Origin: Physocladia obscura | Taxonomy: Eukaryota > Chytridiomycota > Chytridiomycetes > Chytridiales > Chytriomycetaceae | Reading direction: 5' to 3' | NCBI GenBank assembly: GCA_027596945.1 | Contig: JADGJH010000508.1 | Span: 1-10,315, forward strand | DNA length: 10,315 nt | Part shown: positions 7,975 through 10,315 of the stretch, piece after piece | How the letters are laid out: the number at the start of each line of letters is the position of its first letter | Numbering within the stretch: the stretch's first letter is position 1 | Translations under genes and position numbers: made by a program | The notes under the pieces: generated by a model | The model's input: only the letters and a program-made list of their open reading frames with translations | Told to the model about the DNA's origin: nothing | Database searches by the model: none

Positions 7975-8244
7975 TCACTTGAACTGGTGGAATTTGCACA
8001 ATAAAGTATAATTTAGTTTTAGAATCCTATTATTTATTTCCAAGAATAGAACAACATTTAAATGCCTAATTCCATGTATCAAAATAAAACTTTTGTGCCT
8101 CATTTCTAATGTCTCAATATTGATTAAAAACCAATTTCTTAGCAAAAAAAATTGTTAAAATGTAAAAGATAAAGTTAAGCCATTAAATCCCCATTCTTGA
8201 ATTTCACTGTGAATGAAATAAATTTTATATTCTTTCACAGTTAT
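7975..8244 (-). pseudogene. Unrecognised minus-strand fossil frame
   Basis: One frame is open from 8244 to TGA at 7975-7977 except for a single TAA at 8155-8157, about 90 codons in very AT-rich DNA where stops are expected often. The text (EIQEWGFNGLTLSF, MRHKSFILIHGIRHLNV) looks protein-like, but I recognise no domain. It may be a remnant of the same element as the helicase. Chance is not excluded. Confidence 0.3.
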
Positions 8245-8297
8245 CTAATAAATAATATTTATATTTCCACTTCTATTAAATATTATTTAACATTTAT

Positions 8298-8617
8298 TCA
8301 GTTTGTATAACACATTTTATTTCTCAAATCTAACATTTTCTCTGTTTCAAATAGGTTGATAATATTTTCATCTGGTCCTACATCATCATTTTCAAGATGT
8401 TCAGAATTTTCTGCATATATTTGTTATACCATCTATTTATTTCTTCTGTGAATGAAGAATTTGTGTCCAGTAAGGGAAGGATTTCATTTAGTTTTATCCT
8501 CTTTTTCATTTTGATATCTTTTGTGATTTTGTTGGATTTTTTGACTGTTGGCATTCTTTGTTTGATAGATTCAATAGCAGTATTTAAGTTATCACTAATG
8601 AGGTAAATTGCTGAATA
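8298..8617 (-). pseudogene. Charged helical fossil coding region with one frame break
   Basis: The minus frame from 8617 is open for 80 codons (IESIKQRMPTVKKSNKI, EEINRWYNKYMQKI) to TAG at 8378-8380. The neighbouring frame starting near 8402 carries on plausibly (EHLENDDVGPDENIINLF, EKMLDLRNK) to TGA at 8298-8300. A single missing base near 8402 would unite them. The composition (Lys/Glu/Asn-rich, helical) resembles the coiled-coil cassette gene. The family is not recognised, no start codon is assignable, and the piece is probably a decayed mobile-element gene. Confidence 0.4.
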
Positions 8618-8684
8618 TTAGCTGGGGAACAAGTGGTAGCTGTTTCAGCTTGAGTCAACTTAGTCAATACTTGTTATCTCAGAA

Positions 8685-9122
8685 CTAAATAATAAGAGTT
8701 TGAGACTGAAGTACAAGATGTAGTTGGCGCAAGCTTTTGTGTGTGCTCTGATGTTTGTGAGCAAATTGCTTTATTAAGATGCATACACAAAAATGTAAAG
8801 ATAGAAATACAATGATAAGAATGGATAGTACCTGATGTTTGTGAGCAAAATGCTGATCACAAACATCTGTGAAGATCTCCTTTTTTGTGACTGCCAGACC
8901 CGGAGATCTCCAGAATTTGTGAAGAAAAGCCACATTTGCTTTTTCTAAATTGCTGACGCGTCGGAGATCCCAGGTGTTGTTTGTAATGGATTTAATAAAG
9001 TCCACAGTTGGAGTAGGAGTTTTAATACTTAAGATATACTTTGCTTTATTTAATAAAACCAATAATAAAGTGAAGAAAAAAGTTGGGTTTAAGTAATTTT
9101 TGAAGTAGAAAGAAAAAGACAC
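8685..9122 (-). CDS. Uncertain minus-strand ORF, possibly an exon pair
   Basis: The frame is open for 145 codons from a non-ATG codon at 9122 to TAG at 8685. Only the part from about 9015 to 8832 (TVDFIKSITNNTWDLRRVSN, FLHKFWRSPGLAVTKKEI) looks like coding sequence, and it is richer in G and C than its flanks. The hydrophobic beginning and the LSILIIVFLSLHF segment may be non-coding. The latter coincides with a putative 84-nt intron (8831-8748) bordered by direct repeats; because 84 is divisible by three the frame stays open either way. No domain is recognised. It could be an exon of a host gene or another fossil. Confidence 0.3.
   Translation of the reverse strand: MSFSFYFKNYLNPTFFFTLLLVLLNKAKYILSIKTPTPTVDFIKSITNNTWDLRRVSNLEKANVAFLHKFWRSPGLAVTKKEIFTDVCDQHFAHKHQVLSILIIVFLSLHFCVCILIKQFAHKHQSTHKSLRQLHLVLQSQTLII
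8748..8831 (-). other. Putative 84-nt intron with repeated splice borders
   Basis: On the minus strand CATCAG is followed by GTACTA (donor, 8831), and the segment ends CATCAG (acceptor, 8748). The 23 nt before the donor and the 23 nt at the 3' end of the segment are the same sequence with one mismatch. Length and donor resemble the other introns in the window (compare GTACTT at 3411). Splicing is inferred. Confidence 0.35.
8748..8854 (+). repeat. 23-bp direct repeat pair, 84 bp apart
   Basis: CTGATGTTTGTGAGCAAA-T/A-TGCT occurs at 8748-8770 and 8832-8854, with 22 of 23 positions identical. The DNA between the copies is unrelated to the repeat. This could be a target-site-like duplication around an insertion, a partial tandem duplication, or a replication slip. 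Confidence 0.85.
8834..8867 (+). repeat. 11-bp perfect inverted repeat
   Basis: GATGTTTGTGA (8834-8844) pairs with TCACAAACATC (8857-8867) across a 12-nt loop. The left arm is part of the second direct-repeat copy. Two palindromes follow: GGAGATCTCC (8902-8911) and GACGCGTC (8955-8962). Confidence 0.8.
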
Positions 9123-9195
9123 TTCAAAACAAAAATGGTTTTTTGGGTTCTTAAAAGTAATAGAAGGCTTGAGAAAATTCTAGAAATCAAGAAAA

Positions 9196-9212
9196 TTAGA
9201 TTAGCAATCTAA
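9196..9212 (+). repeat. 7-bp hairpin with 3-nt loop
   Basis: TTAGATT (9196-9202) and AATCTAA (9206-9212) flank AGC. It sits just past the 3' end of the EEP fossil on the minus strand. It may be a chance structure in AT-rich DNA. Confidence 0.5.
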
Positions 9213-9226
9213 CTTGTAACAACTAA

Positions 9227-9638
9227 TTAGACTAAGTTTTTGTTGGGGGTGTAATTTTTATTAATGATAAGTTTTTCAAAGATTTTGTTGATTTGGGTGT
9301 GTGCTTCTGTTGGGTATTTGGAAATTTGAACACTTTATATATATTTTGTTAGGTCTGAACTGATTAAGAAGTAGTTAATTCTTGACTATAGAGTTTGTGA
9401 TGAATTTGTTTTAGGATCATGTGAGTTTGTGAATAAGTGAATTCAGTTGGGGTTCATTATTCTTCATATGTCTATAAAGTCACTTTTAATATTATTTAAA
9501 ATTTTATTTTTGGTATTATTATTTGTTTCTGCCTATTGATGGATTTGGGACTGCATTCCAATCTCCTCCAAAGATGAATTTGTTGTTTGGAAATGAAGGG
9601 TCTATTTCTTTTTTTATCATCCTAGCATCATATAATGC
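9227..9638 (-). pseudogene. EEP (DNase I-like) endonuclease domain fossil, non-LTR retrotransposon type
   Basis: An endonuclease of this fold nicks target DNA for LINE-type retrotransposons. From 9638 the frame reads ALYDARMIKKEIDPSF, then IFGGDWNAVPNP at about 9575-9540, the hallmark G-D-x-N of the family, and stops at TAA 9519-9521. One base of frame shift near 9522 continues with DFIDI-stop-RIMNP (family form D-x-W-R, so a Trp codon probably became TGA), then HLFTNSHDP, and SRINYFLISSDLTKYI, the family's C-terminal S-R-I-D/N-Y motif. Four in-frame stops precede the terminal TAA at 9227-9229. The N-terminal third of the domain (Asn and Glu motifs) is missing, and I find no reverse transcriptase downstream in the window. 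A stand-alone EEP gene family of fungi is an alternative origin. Confidence 0.75.
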
Positions 9639-9639
9639 C

Positions 9640-10065
9640 TTCACCACCTTCACGTCCTTCAATCACCGGCTCTATATTATCCACAACTTCTTAAACCGCG
9701 AAAAACTCGGAATCCTTGTGCTCCTGCGCCGCGACGACGCCAGAACGCTAATCACGCAGTCGAACATAGCAGTCGATGCGTGTGTTGGTGAATGGATGAA
9801 CAGAGGCACTGTTGTTCCATCAGAGGTAGGAAGTTGAAACTTATGGGACTCTGTGGAGCGTGGATAAAATTTCCAGCTTGCTGAGGATTATGGACGCACG
9901 ATACAAAATTTAATCCATGAATCTGCTTGAGTCGAGCTGGCAAATAAATTATCAGACATAGGAAAATCAATGCGATAGCCAAAATTACGTTGCCAAAACT
10001 ATTGTTTCTGCCTTGTGGTTGCAGGAGAAAAGACTGGTCTACCAAGTGGTATTATTTATTAGCAT
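9640..10065 (-). pseudogene. Broken gene beginning as a type II membrane protein, family unknown
   Basis: A candidate start ATG at 10065, followed by a 44-nt GT-AG intron (10042-9999, GTAGAC to AATAG, phase 2), leads into a membrane helix (NVILAIALIFLCLIIYL) and the basic PARLKQ. This topology is typical of Golgi type II proteins. Coding continuity then moves through three frames: up to about 9872, then TESHKFQLPTSDGTTVPLF and THASTAMFDCVISVLASSRR, then from about 9690 VDNIEPVIEGREGGEG. Each switch equals one missing base (about 9870 and 9690-9695). This stretch is richer in G and C than the EEP fossil, and coding ends where that fossil begins (about 9640). A glycosyltransferase stem is conceivable but not shown. 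Either this is a pseudogene or the assembly has indels. Confidence 0.4.
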
Positions 10066-10125
10066 TACTAAAAACAGTCCAGTGTGACAGTTTTGCTCAA
10101 ACCCTAATTACATTTGAAAAAAAGA

Positions 10126-10133
10126 CTTTTATA
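10126..10133 (-). promoter_or_regulatory. TATA-box candidate
   Basis: TATAAAAG on the minus strand lies 61 nt before the ATG proposed at 10065 for the type II membrane protein. Spacing and sequence fit a RNA polymerase II TATA element. In AT-rich DNA this remains weak evidence. Confidence 0.35.
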
Positions 10134-10206
10134 CAACGAAACGCCAAACACATCAGCTGAAGCATGAAAATAGCTCCAAACAGGGAAAATAAACATCCAA
10201 CTTAAC

Positions 10207-10266
10207 AAAAAAAAAAAAAAAACAAAAAAAAAAAAAATTTAATAATAAAAAAAAAAAAAAAAAAAA
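10207..10266 (+). repeat. Poly(A) tracts
   Basis: A16-C-A14-TTTAATAAT-A20. This could be a retrotransposon tail or plain low-complexity sequence; no retroelement body directly precedes it on the plus strand. Confidence 0.9.
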
Positions 10267-10315
10267 TTATAATAATAAGACAAAATCCAAGAATACGATA
10301 TTATATTTATTTATA

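Larger units (their letters stand above)
10066..10315. other. Window end: candidate promoter and A-rich tracts
   Basis: It contains a TATAAAAG on the minus strand (10126-10133). Three long A runs follow (16, 14 and 20 nt, at 10207-10222, 10224-10237 and 10247-10266) separated by C and TTTAATAAT, and then AT-rich DNA. No gene is supported beyond a 29-codon open frame on the minus strand (MFIFPVWSYFHASADV). Confidence 0.6.

Noticed and set aside
8203..8216. Operator-like TTTCACTGTGAA palindrome
   Set aside because: A short imperfect palindrome in AT-rich eukaryotic DNA, with no supported promoter beside it.
8748..8867. CRISPR-like array
   Set aside because: Only two direct copies and one inverted arm, in a eukaryotic context, with no further repeats or regular spacers.
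9523..9837. Plus-strand 104-codon ORF
   Set aside because: The minus strand of the same DNA holds the GGDWN motif and the type II membrane protein chain; the plus reading has no domain and a non-ATG start.

Overview
The window looks like nuclear DNA of an AT-rich eukaryote. An early-diverging fungus (chytrid- or glomeromycete-like) is my best guess, not a demonstrated assignment. The grounds are short GT-AG introns (51, 53, 55 and 58 nt by my reading), a single-pass membrane protein carrying three SH3 domains (a fungal style of architecture), no bacterial operon signals, many homopolymer and TTA-type tracts, and decayed mobile-element genes next to intact-looking host genes.

Left part (1-4123): two convergent host genes. 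The plus-strand gene (about 382-2136, probably with upstream exons near 84-315) encodes a membrane-anchored protein with a Ser/Asn-rich linker and three SH3 domains; a 53-nt intron splits the first SH3. The minus-strand gene (4123 down to 2605) is a multi-exon, single-pass membrane protein with a long charged coiled coil. I do not recognise its family. Its last exons were found by reading across introns; the join near 2900-3090 is unresolved.

Middle (4124-5330): AT-rich DNA with no gene I can support, only short dispersed repeats.

Right-centre (5331-7788): a compact, intron-poor, broken cassette of virus-, plasmid- or transposon-like genes. On the minus strand are a 5'-truncated SF1 helicase continuing in the same frame (across one TGA) into an HNH nuclease, then a RING plus zinc-knuckle protein with two in-frame TAA codons. 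On the plus strand is a coiled-coil protein with one in-frame TAA, meeting the RING gene tail to tail at a shared TTAA. An 8-bp hairpin sits between the HNH and RING genes. Every gene in the cassette is broken, so this is a fossil.

Right part (7789-10315): a graveyard. It holds two open but unrecognised minus-strand fossils, a minus-strand ORF with a putative 84-nt intron bordered by near-perfect 23-bp direct repeats, a degraded endonuclease/exonuclease/phosphatase (EEP, non-LTR-retrotransposon type) domain with GGDWN and SRINYFLISSDL motifs, and a GC-richer minus-strand chain that begins like a type II membrane protein and breaks off where the EEP fossil begins. The window ends in long A runs. 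The most novel item is the helicase-HNH / RING-zinc finger / coiled-coil cassette, whose family I cannot name from sequence alone.
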